From CAVPHV01 sp963704825 (GTDB taxonomy: Bacteria > Actinomycetota > Acidimicrobiia > Spongiisociales > UBA5794), in NCBI GenBank assembly GCA_963704825.1, contig CAVPHV010000014.1:372001-436000 (forward strand): a stretch of 64,000 nucleotides of DNA, in the 5' to 3' direction. The stretch's first letter is position 1. Each line of letters starts with the position of its first letter. The position numbers were made by a program, and so were the translations under genes. Below are positions 1-7,363 of this stretch, piece by piece. A model generated the notes under the pieces. It was not told where the DNA came from, did no database searches, and worked only from the letters and a program-made list of their open reading frames with translations.

Positions 1-306
1 GGCATTCATCCCGCACTCGCCATCGGAGGGGGGATTGCGGTGTTCCTCATCGTTCGCCACTTGTCCGTCGGCGCAACCGGTACGTCCCGCAAGCTAGCCA
101 TGGTGGTGGAAGGCACCGTGTGGGTTCAGTTCATCGTCGGGATGCTGAACATCGTCTTGCTCACTCCGATGGAGTCGCAGGTGGTCCACCTGCTGCTTGC
201 CGACGTGCTGTGGATCTCGTACCTGTACTTCGTTGCCGACTTGCTGGCCGAACCGGCCGCGGTTCCAACCGTGGGTAGCCCGGCGGTCGGCGGGAGCACT
301 ACGTGA
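1..306 (+). CDS. ctaA: Heme A synthase (CtaA/COX15), C-terminal part, cut by window start
   Basis: Only the last 101 residues are present; the frame is open to base 1, so the 5' part lies outside the window. The fragment has two to three hydrophobic helices and a His in a helix (VVHLLLADVLW), fitting the C-terminal four-helix half of heme A synthase, a membrane enzyme that oxidises heme O to heme A for cytochrome oxidase. It overlaps the heme O synthase gene by four bases (GTGA), which strongly suggests co-translation. The family call rests partly on this neighbour. The fragment alone is too short to show both heme-ligand His pairs. Confidence 0.8.
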   Translation, partial: GIHPALAIGGGIAVFLIVRHLSVGATGTSRKLAMVVEGTVWVQFIVGMLNIVLLTPMESQVVHLLLADVLWISYLYFVADLLAEPAAVPTVGSPAVGGSTT

Positions 307-1208
307 GCGGTCCTCAGGTCCGGATTACCGATCCTCGCCAGGTGCCGCCATCGACGGGCGCCACCATCAAGGCGTACGTCGAACTGACCAAACCCCGGAT
401 TATCGAGTTGTTGCTCATCACAACGATCCCGGCCATGGTCGTTGCCGAACAGGGCTGGCCCGACCCCTGGCTCATGGTGGCGACGTTGCTCGGTGGGACC
501 CTGTCGGCCGGCGGCGCCAACGCCATCAACAACGTCATCGACCGCGACATCGATGTCGTGATGCGCCGTACCAGGAACCGTCCGCTGCCGTCGTCCCGGG
601 TGCGGCCCGGATCGGCCTTGGTGTTCGGGATTGCCCTTGGTATCGCCGGGTTTGCAGTCCTATGGGCCACCTCGAACCTCCTCGCCGCAGTGTTGAGTAC
701 GGCGGGTCTGCTCTTCTACATTTTTGTCTATACGATGTACCTCAAGCGCTCGTCGACGCAGAACATCGTGGTTGGCGGTGCGGCGGGCGCGGTTCCGGCT
801 CTCGTCGGGTGGGCGGCCGTGACCGGGAGCCTGGCGCTGCCAGCTTGGATCATGTTCGCCATCGTGTTCTTCTGGACGCCGCCGCACTTTTGGGCGCTGG
901 CATTGCGATACCAGGACGACTACGCCGTCGCCGGGATCCCCATGCTCCCGGTAGTTGTCGGCCCGCGGCGAACCATCGAGCACATCGAGGTCTACACGTG
1001 GGTGCTGGTAGGGGTTTCCCTGCTGTTGTACCCAACCGGGGCCGTCGGTTTGATCTACCTGGTTGCGGCGCTCGGCCTCGGTGCGTGGCTCCTCGCCGCG
1101 GCGTACCGGCTGCAGCGGCGCACCGGCGAAGCCATGAGGTTCTTCGGCTTCTCCAACCTCTACCTCGCGCTGCTGAGCTTGGCCATGATCGTTGACGTAC
1201 TCGTCTGA
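303..1208 (+). CDS. ctaB: Protoheme IX farnesyltransferase (heme O synthase)
   Basis: This is a UbiA-superfamily membrane prenyltransferase of 301 aa, the usual length. It adds a farnesyl group to protoheme to give heme O. Seen in the sequence: LTKPRI near residue 30, the first Asp-rich motif NNVIDRDIDVVMRRT near residue 80, a second acidic site YQDDYAVAGIPMLPVV near residue 210, and about eight to nine hydrophobic segments. The GTG start overlaps the TGA of the preceding ctaA. The oxidase subunit genes that need heme A are about 37 kb downstream, so heme synthesis and subunit genes are in separate clusters here. Confidence 0.96.
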   Translation: MSGPQVRITDPRQVPPSTGATIKAYVELTKPRIIELLLITTIPAMVVAEQGWPDPWLMVATLLGGTLSAGGANAINNVIDRDIDVVMRRTRNRPLPSSRVRPGSALVFGIALGIAGFAVLWATSNLLAAVLSTAGLLFYIFVYTMYLKRSSTQNIVVGGAAGAVPALVGWAAVTGSLALPAWIMFAIVFFWTPPHFWALALRYQDDYAVAGIPMLPVVVGPRRTIEHIEVYTWVLVGVSLLLYPTGAVGLIYLVAALGLGAWLLAAAYRLQRRTGEAMRFFGFSNLYLALLSLAMIVDVLV

Positions 1209-1243
1209 CGGCGTTCCACCGGCTCCGGTAACCTGGAAGATCC

Positions 1244-1441
1244 GTGGAAGTGCCTGCAACGATTGTTCTCATCTTCGCCACCGTCGTCGTCGTGCTTGGC
1301 ATGATCGCGGTGATGTGGCGCGAACTCACCTCCCAGAGCCAACGACGTGTCCCCAGCCGCGGGCGCGACGTCGTCGAAGTCCTGATCCCTGTCGTCGGGG
1401 CCGCCCTGCTGGTCGTGTGGGTGTGGACCGACTACGTATGA
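1244..1441 (+). CDS. Small two-helix membrane protein
   Basis: This 65-aa ORF has two hydrophobic stretches (residues about 5-22 and 43-62) separated by a short basic, polar loop, so it probably forms a hairpin membrane protein. It sits 35 bp behind ctaB on the same strand and may belong to the same operon. I do not recognise the family. The start is GTG at 1244 without a strong ribosome-binding site. A link to cytochrome oxidase biogenesis is only suggested by position. Confidence 0.55.
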   Translation: MEVPATIVLIFATVVVVLGMIAVMWRELTSQSQRRVPSRGRDVVEVLIPVVGAALLVVWVWTDYV

Positions 1442-1488
1442 GCCGGCCGTCGCCGTGGCCCCCCAAAGCCGATTGGTAGGGTCACGTG

Positions 1489-2541
1489 ATGCCGGGCGAC
1501 ACAGCACCAATCCGCGACGAAGAGCGCTTTGACGAGGCCGCCGTCGCCGCGCGCCTGAGGGCCGCACTCCCCGATCTCGTCGGCGATCACGACCTTGTCT
1601 TTGATCAGTTTCCGGGAGGAGCCGCCAATCTGACCTATCGCGTGGTCGCCGGCGACACGGAGTTGGTGCTGCGGCGCGCCCCGCTCGGCGAGGTCGCTCG
1701 GGGTGGGCATGATATGGCCCGGGAGTTCCGGGTCCTGTCACGGCTCTGGCGAGCGTTCCAACCGGCGCCTCGTGCCTACTACTTCTGCGAAGACGCCGGC
1801 GTGATGGGCAAGCCGTTCTTCGTCATGGAACGCCGCCGCGGCTACGTGATCCGCCACGAGTGGCCGCCAACCTGGGGCGATGACCCTGCCATTCGTCGCC
1901 ACCTCGGAATCGAACTCACCTCCACCCTGGCGCGGCTGCATCTCGTTGATCCGGCTGCGGTCGACCTGGCAGATCTGGGGCACCCCGACGGGTTCGTGAG
2001 CCGACAGGTCGACGGATGGTCCCGGCGTTGGGAGGTGGCGCGGACTAGGCCGGTCCCCGACATGGAGGTAGCGGCGCAGTTGCTTCACGAGCAGATCCCG
2101 GTGCCGCAGGCCGCAACGATTCTTCACAACGACTACAAGCTCGACAACACGATGGTGGACGATCGTGGCGACATCGTCGCCGTCTTCGACTGGGACATGT
2201 CGACCCGGGGCGACCCGCTCGTCGATCTCGGGACCTTCCTCGCCTATTGGGCCGATCCCGACAGCCCGACCTTTCCGATCTTTGGCGAGCGTGCCGTGGC
2301 GGTGGGCCCCTTTCTCAGTCACGATGAGATCCTCGAGGTCTACGCGGCGACTACCGGCTTCGACGTGTCCGGCGTCCGCTTCTACGAGGGGCTTGCCCTG
2401 TTCCGGATTGCCGTCATCATCGAGCAGATCTTCGCACGCTACCAAGCGGGGCAGACGACGGATCCCCGTTTTGCCGCCTTCGAACCGCTGGCTCCGATTC
2501 TTGCCGCGGCGGCCCGCGAGGTGATCGAAGGGATGGCTTGA
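1489..2541 (+). CDS. Phosphotransferase family protein (APH/ACAD10-like kinase fold)
   Basis: This 350-aa protein has a small-molecule kinase fold. Seen: an N-lobe with LTYRVV and the strand ELVLRRAP carrying the likely ATP-site region, the catalytic loop ILHNDYKLDNTMVDD (HxD followed by N) near residue 207, and the metal-binding segment VFDWDMSTRGDPLVDLG near residue 228. The family phosphorylates small substrates; the ACAD10-like branch is often linked to acyl-CoA or hydroxyacid metabolism, but nothing here fixes the substrate. A GTG at 1486 is an alternative start. I prefer ATG 1489 because a -10-like TAGGGT (1477-1482) ends exactly six bases before it, as in leaderless actinobacterial genes. 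Confidence 0.85.
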   Translation: MPGDTAPIRDEERFDEAAVAARLRAALPDLVGDHDLVFDQFPGGAANLTYRVVAGDTELVLRRAPLGEVARGGHDMAREFRVLSRLWRAFQPAPRAYYFCEDAGVMGKPFFVMERRRGYVIRHEWPPTWGDDPAIRRHLGIELTSTLARLHLVDPAAVDLADLGHPDGFVSRQVDGWSRRWEVARTRPVPDMEVAAQLLHEQIPVPQAATILHNDYKLDNTMVDDRGDIVAVFDWDMSTRGDPLVDLGTFLAYWADPDSPTFPIFGERAVAVGPFLSHDEILEVYAATTGFDVSGVRFYEGLALFRIAVIIEQIFARYQAGQTTDPRFAAFEPLAPILAAAAREVIEGMA

Positions 2542-2566
2542 CGGCGCAACGTCGAGTTGTAATGAT
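2538..2566 (+). promoter_or_regulatory. Promoter for the 2573 gene (leaderless type)
   Basis: TTGACG at 2538-2543 and AATGAT at 2561-2566 are separated by 17 bases. The -10 ends six bases before the ATG at 2573, so transcription would begin at or next to the start codon. The -35 overlaps the stop codon of the preceding gene. Confidence 0.5.
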
Positions 2567-2572
2567 GTAAGC

Positions 2573-3088
2573 ATGTCACCCAAGTCCCGATCTGGGGCCG
2601 ACCTCATCGACCCCGCCGATATCGAAGAGTGGTTCACCGTGCGACTTCCCGTCGAGTGGTTCAGCGCGGTGACAATCACATCGGACCGGGATGAGGTTCT
2701 CGTGGTCGGCACGCTGGTCGACGCCGGCGGGGGCGAAGCGGCCTGTGTCGGCAGGATCACCCAGTTCCGCGAGGAAACTCGTCAGCAGCGGATCGCGATG
2801 GCGGCCGAGGCGGAGGAGCGTTTTCAGCGCAAGGTCTCGTGGGGGGCACGCTGCGGTGATGTTGGCGTGCTGTTCACGCATCTGTCGATCCCGGCGATGA
2901 CGCGGCTCAGGATTCGGGAGCGTCGGGTTCTCGACACGCTGGTCGAAGGCGGCGTTGCTCGCAGTCGCAGCGATGCGCTGGCCTGGTGTGTCCGTCTGGT
3001 CGGACGCAACATCGACGATTGGCTGGAAGAGTTGCGGACCGCGCTCGGCAAGGTGGAAGAGGTGCGACGCAAGGCACCCGACTCCTAA
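2573..3088 (+). CDS. Conserved hypothetical protein with C-terminal helical (RHH-like) region
   Basis: The protein is 171 aa, soluble, with no signal peptide. The N-terminal half holds a beta-rich stretch (WFTVRLPVEWF, VLVVGTLVD). A charged helix around residues 65-85 follows, then a C-terminal region (LRIRERRVLDTLVEGGVARSR) that resembles the recognition and dimerisation part of small actinobacterial regulators. I do not recognise a named family. It has its own promoter (2538-2566) and is followed at once by the promoter of the attenuated gene at 3280, so it is probably monocistronic. Confidence 0.7.
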   Translation: MSPKSRSGADLIDPADIEEWFTVRLPVEWFSAVTITSDRDEVLVVGTLVDAGGGEAACVGRITQFREETRQQRIAMAAEAEERFQRKVSWGARCGDVGVLFTHLSIPAMTRLRIRERRVLDTLVEGGVARSRSDALAWCVRLVGRNIDDWLEELRTALGKVEEVRRKAPDS

Positions 3089-3117
3089 TTGCCAGGTCGG
3101 CCCTGTGCCGGTACATT
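3089..3117 (+). promoter_or_regulatory. Promoter of the aromatic leader transcript
   Basis: TTGCCA (3089-3094) and TACATT (3112-3117) are separated by 17 bases, directly after the stop of the previous gene. The predicted transcription start (about 3124) lies a few bases before the leader-peptide ATG at 3127, so the leader is translated from nearly the first transcribed base. Confidence 0.6.
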
Positions 3118-3126
3118 GGCTGCACT

Positions 3127-3195
3127 ATGCGGACCAGCTACTTCTTTGTGTATTCCTTTACCGGGCCCCTGGCTCGGGCAAAGGCTGCACGCTAG
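3127..3195 (+). CDS. Aromatic-rich leader peptide of an attenuator
   Basis: This 22-codon ORF starts with ATG and contains the run SYFFVYSF (two Tyr, three Phe, no Trp) and then a basic tail ending at TAG 3193-3195. It lies between a good promoter and a strong intrinsic terminator that precedes the DAHP-synthase-like/chorismate mutase gene. This is the layout of ribosome-mediated attenuators such as the pheA leader. Stalling at the Phe/Tyr codons would leave the antiterminator strand (3171-3180) free. The role is inferred from layout; the peptide itself probably has no function. Confidence 0.75.
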   Translation: MRTSYFFVYSFTGPLARAKAAR

Positions 3196-3248
3196 AAGTA
3201 GCGCCACCGCAGAACCTGCCCGAAGCCAGCAGCGGCTTCGGGCTTTTT
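3171..3248 (+). terminator. Attenuator: antiterminator and terminator hairpins
   Basis: The terminator stem GCCCGAAGCC (3218-3227) pairs perfectly with GGCTTCGGGC (3234-3243) across a six-base loop and is followed by TTTTT (3244-3248). The segment GGCTCGGGCA (3171-3180), inside the leader ORF, can instead pair with TGCCCGAAGCC (3217-3227) with one bulged A, which would break the terminator. The two structures are mutually exclusive, as expected for transcription attenuation controlled by translation of the leader peptide. Confidence 0.75.
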
Positions 3249-3279
3249 CGTGCCCAAGGTCGCTCCAACGTAGGAGACC

Positions 3280-4368
3280 ATGATGACCAGCAGCGGCCCC
3301 AGCGAGCCGGCACTCAAGAGCCACCGTAGGCCAGACGTCGAAACCACCGTCGTGGCGGTTCGTAACGTTCGTTTTGGCGATGGTTCGTATCCGGTCATCG
3401 CCGGGCCGGTGGCCGTCGAGAACGAGGAGCAGATGGTCGCCGTGGCGCTTGCCGCAGCCGAGCAGGGCGCCTCCATCGTCCGGGCCGGCACGTTTCGGGC
3501 CGAGACCTCTCCCTATCGCTACCGGGGGCTGGGCGAGGAGGGGCTATGGCTTCTGGAGCATGCCGGTCGCGAAGCCGGCCTGCCGACGATGACCGAGGTG
3601 CTGGAGCCCGGGCATGCCGAACTCCTCGCCGAACACGTCGACATGCTCGAGGTCGGTCCGGACAACATGCAGAACTTTGTGCTGCTGCGAGCAGCCGGCG
3701 CGACGGGACGTCCCGTGCTGTTGCATCGCGGTCAGTCGGCGACCATCGATGAGTGGTTGATGGCCGCCGAGTACATCCTCGCCGAGGACAACAAACAGGT
3801 GGTCCTGTGCGAGCGCGGCAGCCGCACGTTTGATCCCCGCACGTCGGACACACTCGACATCTCCGCGATTCCCGTTGTCCAGCGTCTCAGCCACCTGCCG
3901 GTTGTCATCGATCCGGCACCCAGCGCCGGGGGCCGGGATCTGATCAAGCCGCTGGCGCTTGCCGGCCGGTCGGTCGGCGCCGACGGGCTCGTCGTCGCGG
4001 TGCATCCCGACCCCGCCACCGCGCTCGCCGGCAATGGCAGCCAGCTCGACCTTGCCGAGTTCGCCGAGCTGATGGATGCGTTGGGAATTCCCTTGTTGCG
4101 TGACGAGATCGATCGGGTCGACCGGGCTCTGATCAAGCTGATTGCGCGGCGCCTCCACAGTTCGGTGGAGATTGCCCGCATCAAGCAACTCAAGGGACTC
4201 GCAATGCGGTCTCCGGAGCGCGAGGCCGAGCTGATTGCCGAGGCGCGCGAAGACGCGGTGGCCGCCGGCGTATCTCCCGACTACATCGAGGAGCTGATGA
4301 CGGTGGTGCTGAGCCACAGCCGAGCTGCGCAGCGCGATGCCGTCGGAGACGCTGAAGCCGCTGGGTAG
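3280..4368 (+). CDS. DAHP-synthase-like domain lacking metal ligands, fused to AroQ chorismate mutase
   Basis: This 362-aa fusion has a type I-beta DAHP synthase-like barrel (residues about 35-262) followed by an AroQ chorismate mutase domain (about 270-352). The barrel keeps family landmarks (ETSPYRYRGLGEEGL, DNMQNFVLL, LCERGSRTF) but lost the usual catalytic positions. V44 replaces the Cys of GPCSVE; R73-A74-E75 replaces Lys-Pro-Arg of KPRTSPY. D128 replaces the Arg of GARNMQN, H149 the Lys of LLKRG, P214 the His of DPSH and A240 the Glu of EVHP; the Asp of SDGxQ is also gone. The mutase keeps R274, R290/R291, K302, R314-E315 and Q351. It probably converts chorismate to prephenate, with the barrel as a regulatory or structural part. 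An aromatic attenuator precedes it. Confidence 0.88.
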   Translation: MMTSSGPSEPALKSHRRPDVETTVVAVRNVRFGDGSYPVIAGPVAVENEEQMVAVALAAAEQGASIVRAGTFRAETSPYRYRGLGEEGLWLLEHAGREAGLPTMTEVLEPGHAELLAEHVDMLEVGPDNMQNFVLLRAAGATGRPVLLHRGQSATIDEWLMAAEYILAEDNKQVVLCERGSRTFDPRTSDTLDISAIPVVQRLSHLPVVIDPAPSAGGRDLIKPLALAGRSVGADGLVVAVHPDPATALAGNGSQLDLAEFAELMDALGIPLLRDEIDRVDRALIKLIARRLHSSVEIARIKQLKGLAMRSPEREAELIAEAREDAVAAGVSPDYIEELMTVVLSHSRAAQRDAVGDAEAAG

Positions 4369-4501
4369 CGCCCGGGTTCGGTATTCGCGACCTCGTGACT
4401 AGTCAATTGAGGCATTCGAGAACTGGCGTTGCAGTTCTTGGGTCCGTTTGCCGATAGACCTGGGAGAGGAAGACGAATCCCGCCAGAGGGGACCCGGAGA
4501 C

Positions 4502-4984
4502 ATGACTGTTCAAGCTCTCGGATTTGATGCCCCCGAGCACGACGCGGAGTTGCTGACCTTGCCGGTGTCGCAGGCAGCGCCCGAAGCCGCCGCGCTCGCC
4601 GAGGCCGATCAGATCCGTGCCGGTGCCCGTCGGGATGCTTTCCTGCTCTACACGAGCGCCCGCCAGGATGCCGAGCGCCTCATCGATGAAGCACGAGCCG
4701 AAGCGGCCGGCATCATTGAGACCGCTCGGGTCGAAGCCGCCGAGCTGACCGCGGCGTCTCGAGCCGCAGCAGAGGACGCCGCCGCCAGACTTCTCAGCGT
4801 CGCATTGGGTCAGCAGCCGGTCGCCGCCGTGGTCGAAGAACCACAAGCCGGCGCAGTCCCCAAACGGGACGGTCGGTCGCGCTACAGCGTTCGCTCCGCC
4901 AAGCTCCCGCATCTCGGCGACGATGCCGGCCGGGCAGCTCTCCAGGCGGTGTCCAACCTGCGTGAGGCCTTTGCTGGAGACTAG
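4502..4984 (+). CDS. Ala-rich coiled-coil protein, function unknown
   Basis: The protein is 160 aa. ATG 4502 is preceded by GGAGAC; an upstream ATG at 4448 is possible but less likely. Residues about 30-105 form a long Ala/Glu/Arg-rich heptad-like helix (ARQDAERLIDEARAEAAGII) reminiscent of DivIVA/Wag31 coiled coils or of ATP synthase b/E stalks, followed by a Pro-rich linker and a short basic tail. There is no DivIVA N-terminal membrane-binding motif, so I do not assign that family. There are no membrane segments. It stands alone between the mutase gene and tag. Confidence 0.65.
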   Translation: MTVQALGFDAPEHDAELLTLPVSQAAPEAAALAEADQIRAGARRDAFLLYTSARQDAERLIDEARAEAAGIIETARVEAAELTAASRAAAEDAAARLLSVALGQQPVAAVVEEPQAGAVPKRDGRSRYSVRSAKLPHLGDDAGRAALQAVSNLREAFAGD

Positions 4985-5040
4985 ACCGACGGTCTTCCCT
5001 CCTCTCGCTTCCTACCCCACCAAACTGCTTTGATGTCGCC

Positions 5041-5721
5041 ATGGCCGGCGGAATCGTGATCCTGGACGACGGAGTTGCCCGATGTTCGTGGGGCGCCTCC
5101 GCTCCCGACTACGTGGCCTATCACGACGATGAGTGGGGCTTTCCCGTCGACGACGACCGCCTGCTCTTCGAGAAGCTGTGCCTCGAGGGCTTCCAATCGG
5201 GTCTCAGCTGGCTGACGATCTTGCGCCGCCGGGAAGGATTCCGGGCCGCATTTCGCGGGTTTGACCTCGAAGCTGTGGCGGCCATGGACGAGAGCGATGT
5301 TGCGCTGCTGCTGCAAGACAAGGGCATCATCCGCCACCGTGGCAAGATTGAATCGACCATCAACAATGCGCGGCGGGCCATCGACCTGACCGGTGAGGTC
5401 GGTTCGCTGGGAGCGTTCTTCTGGTCCTTTGAGCCAGATCCGGCAGATCGGGTGATCGACACCAAGACCCCGGAGTCGATCGCCATGGCCAAAGAGTTGA
5501 AGCGGCGTGGGTTCTCGTTTGTCGGTCCTACGACGGCCTATGCCTTCATGCAGGCGATGGGAATCGTCAACGACCATCTCGCGGGATGTGCCGCGTACGA
5601 ACAGGTCGAAGCGGCTCGGGCTGCGTTCGTGCGCCCCGGCGCCAAGCGGTGTCCCGGACGCGAGAGTGCCCTCCCCACAGAACGAGGAGGGCACCCGACG
5701 AGTCCTGGTTCACGTCGCTAG
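5041..5721 (+). CDS. tag: DNA-3-methyladenine glycosylase I
   Basis: This helix-hairpin-helix glycosylase excises 3-methyladenine from alkylated DNA in the cytoplasm. Seen: RCSWG near residue 15, YHDDEWG near residue 29, FEKLCLEGFQSGLSWLTIL, and NDHLAGC near residue 182. Together these supply the Cys, His, His and Cys of the structural zinc site known in E. coli Tag. At 226 aa it is longer than the usual 185-200: the last ~30 residues (Arg/Pro/Gly-rich) are not conserved and contain a hairpin. The 3' end overlaps the convergent gene at 5718 by four bases. Confidence 0.95.
   Translation: MAGGIVILDDGVARCSWGASAPDYVAYHDDEWGFPVDDDRLLFEKLCLEGFQSGLSWLTILRRREGFRAAFRGFDLEAVAAMDESDVALLLQDKGIIRHRGKIESTINNARRAIDLTGEVGSLGAFFWSFEPDPADRVIDTKTPESIAMAKELKRRGFSFVGPTTAYAFMQAMGIVNDHLAGCAAYEQVEAARAAFVRPGAKRCPGRESALPTERGGHPTSPGSRR
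5666..5694 (+). terminator. Hairpin inside the 3' end of tag
   Basis: GTGCCCTCC (5666-5674) pairs with GGAGGGCAC (5686-5694) across an 11-base loop. No T run follows. It lies between the conserved part of tag and the convergent gene, so it may act as a bidirectional terminator placed inside a non-conserved coding tail. Confidence 0.35.
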
Positions 5722-6095
5722 CTGTTGAGAATCTTGGCCTTCTGGGCGGCGTACTCAGCGTCGGTGAGCGCCCCCGAATCGTGGAGGTTCTTCAGCTTCT
5801 CGAGTTGGTCAGCATCCGTCGTTCCGGCGGCCTGCCGGATATAGGCGTCGGTGGCAGCCTGCTGATCGGCGTACTGCTGTGCCTCGCGCTCCTGCATGCC
5901 GTGGCCACGGGCGATCAAATAGACCAACACGCCGAGCCACGGGATGAGGATGATGAAGATCATCCAGCCAGCCTTGCCCCACCCGCTCAGATCCTGGCTG
6001 CGGAATACGTCGGCGATGACAACGATGACCACCCAAATCCAGGCGATGAGGAGGAAGAACCACAGCATCGACCACAGAACGTCCAATACCGGCAT
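5718..6095 (-). CDS. Membrane protein with PLD N-terminal-like helices and SHOCT domain
   Basis: This 125-aa protein begins with two transmembrane helices (residues about 5-28 and 43-63) of the phospholipase-D nuclease N-terminal type (SGWGKAGWMIFIILIPWLGVLVYLI). A polar linker follows, then a C-terminal SHOCT motif (LEKLKNLHDSGALTDAEYAA) of the kind found at the ends of many bacterial membrane proteins as an oligomerisation module. No enzymatic domain is present. Its role is unknown. The ORF is convergent with tag. Confidence 0.85.
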   Translation of the reverse strand: MPVLDVLWSMLWFFLLIAWIWVVIVVIADVFRSQDLSGWGKAGWMIFIILIPWLGVLVYLIARGHGMQEREAQQYADQQAATDAYIRQAAGTTDADQLEKLKNLHDSGALTDAEYAAQKAKILNS

Positions 6096-6238
6096 ACCAG
6101 TCTCACTCTCCGTTCGAGGTCGCGCACTACCGGCAACCTACGGCGACAACTCTAGCCCGGCCGGGCGGGCCGCCATCTCCTCGGAGACGGTCGAACGCCG
6201 CCGGCGCAACCCCGCACTTGCGCTAGACCAACACCCTC

Positions 6239-7237
6239 CTAACCAGCTTCCGGTTTCGCCTCTCGCCGCATGAGGCTGGCGACGGCGGCCGCCGGGTCTG
6301 CGCCTTCGTAGAGAACACGGCCCACCTGCTCGGCGATCGGCATCTCGACGCCGTAGCGGTCGGCCAGCGCCAGGATGCCGCGGGTCGATTTCACGCCCTC
6401 GGCAACCATGTTCATCTCGGCAATGATCTCGTCCAGCGGTCTCCCCTCACCAAGACCAAAGCCAACGCGATGGTTGCGGCTCTGCTCACTCATGCAGGTC
6501 GCGATGAGGTCTCCCGTGCCTGCCAGACCGGCAAATGTGAGGGATTGTCCTCCCATCGCCACTCCCAATCTGGTCAGTTCGGCGAGGGCGCGGGTGATGA
6601 GTGTGGCGAGGGTGTTGTCGCCGAATCCGAGACCATCCGCCATACCGGCAGCGATCGCCATGACGTTCTTCAGAGCGCCGGCCGACTCGGAGCCGACAAC
6701 GTCTGAGTTGGTGTAGACCCGAAAGGTCGCCGTCATGAACAGCGTCTGAAGCTCGGCGGCCACCTCGGCGTCAGTCATGGCGACAACGGTGGCGGCCGGT
6801 TGGCCCACCAGGACCTCCTTGGCGAGATTAGGCCCGGAGAGCACTCCGATTCGTGAACGATCGTGGTCGGAGAGGACGTCGGCGGCTACCTCGGTCATCC
6901 GCATCAACGTGTCCTGTTCGATGCCCTTGGTGAGGCTGACGATGGGAATGGCCGGGTCGATCCAGTCGCGGCTCGCCACTAGCACGGCCCGAGTGCCGTG
7001 TGATGGGACCGCCATCACGATCACCGACGCACCATCGAGGGCTGACTCGAGATTGCTCGTCGCCGAGAGGGACTCGGGCAGCCGGAACCCGGGGAGATAG
7101 TCCGGGTTCTCGGAACGTTTGTCGATCGCGGCAGCCAGCTCTTGTCGGCGGGCCCACAGCACCGTCGGTGCTTTGTCGGCGAGCAGGCTCGCCACCGTTG
7201 TCCCCCAGGAACCTGCCCCAATGATGGCGATCTTCAC
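6239..7237 (-). CDS. gpsA: NAD(P)-dependent glycerol-3-phosphate dehydrogenase
   Basis: This enzyme reduces dihydroxyacetone phosphate to sn-glycerol-3-phosphate for phospholipid synthesis. It is 332 aa, normal for the family. Seen: N-terminal Rossmann motif IAIIGAGSWGTTVASLLA, SLTKGIE near residue 110, SGPNLAKEV near residue 140, catalytic-region Lys in GALKNVMAIAAGMADGLG near residue 190, and GLAGTGDLIATCMSEQSRNHRVG near residue 250. The start is GTG at 7237 with GAGGAGGG just upstream; the frame stays open further 5' without a better start. It is divergent from the PIN-PhoH gene. Confidence 0.95.
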   Translation of the reverse strand: MKIAIIGAGSWGTTVASLLADKAPTVLWARRQELAAAIDKRSENPDYLPGFRLPESLSATSNLESALDGASVIVMAVPSHGTRAVLVASRDWIDPAIPIVSLTKGIEQDTLMRMTEVAADVLSDHDRSRIGVLSGPNLAKEVLVGQPAATVVAMTDAEVAAELQTLFMTATFRVYTNSDVVGSESAGALKNVMAIAAGMADGLGFGDNTLATLITRALAELTRLGVAMGGQSLTFAGLAGTGDLIATCMSEQSRNHRVGFGLGEGRPLDEIIAEMNMVAEGVKSTRGILALADRYGVEMPIAEQVGRVLYEGADPAAAVASLMRREAKPEAG

Positions 7238-7363
7238 GTGCCCTCCTCGCTCGGATTGATTCAGAGTACCTCCGGTGACGCCGATGAACTCAGGGAGGTC
7301 CTTGCTTTTCCGACCGTTGCTGGGAGGCTTCACCGGCCTGGCAGCAGAGAGGAGTTGAAGGCC

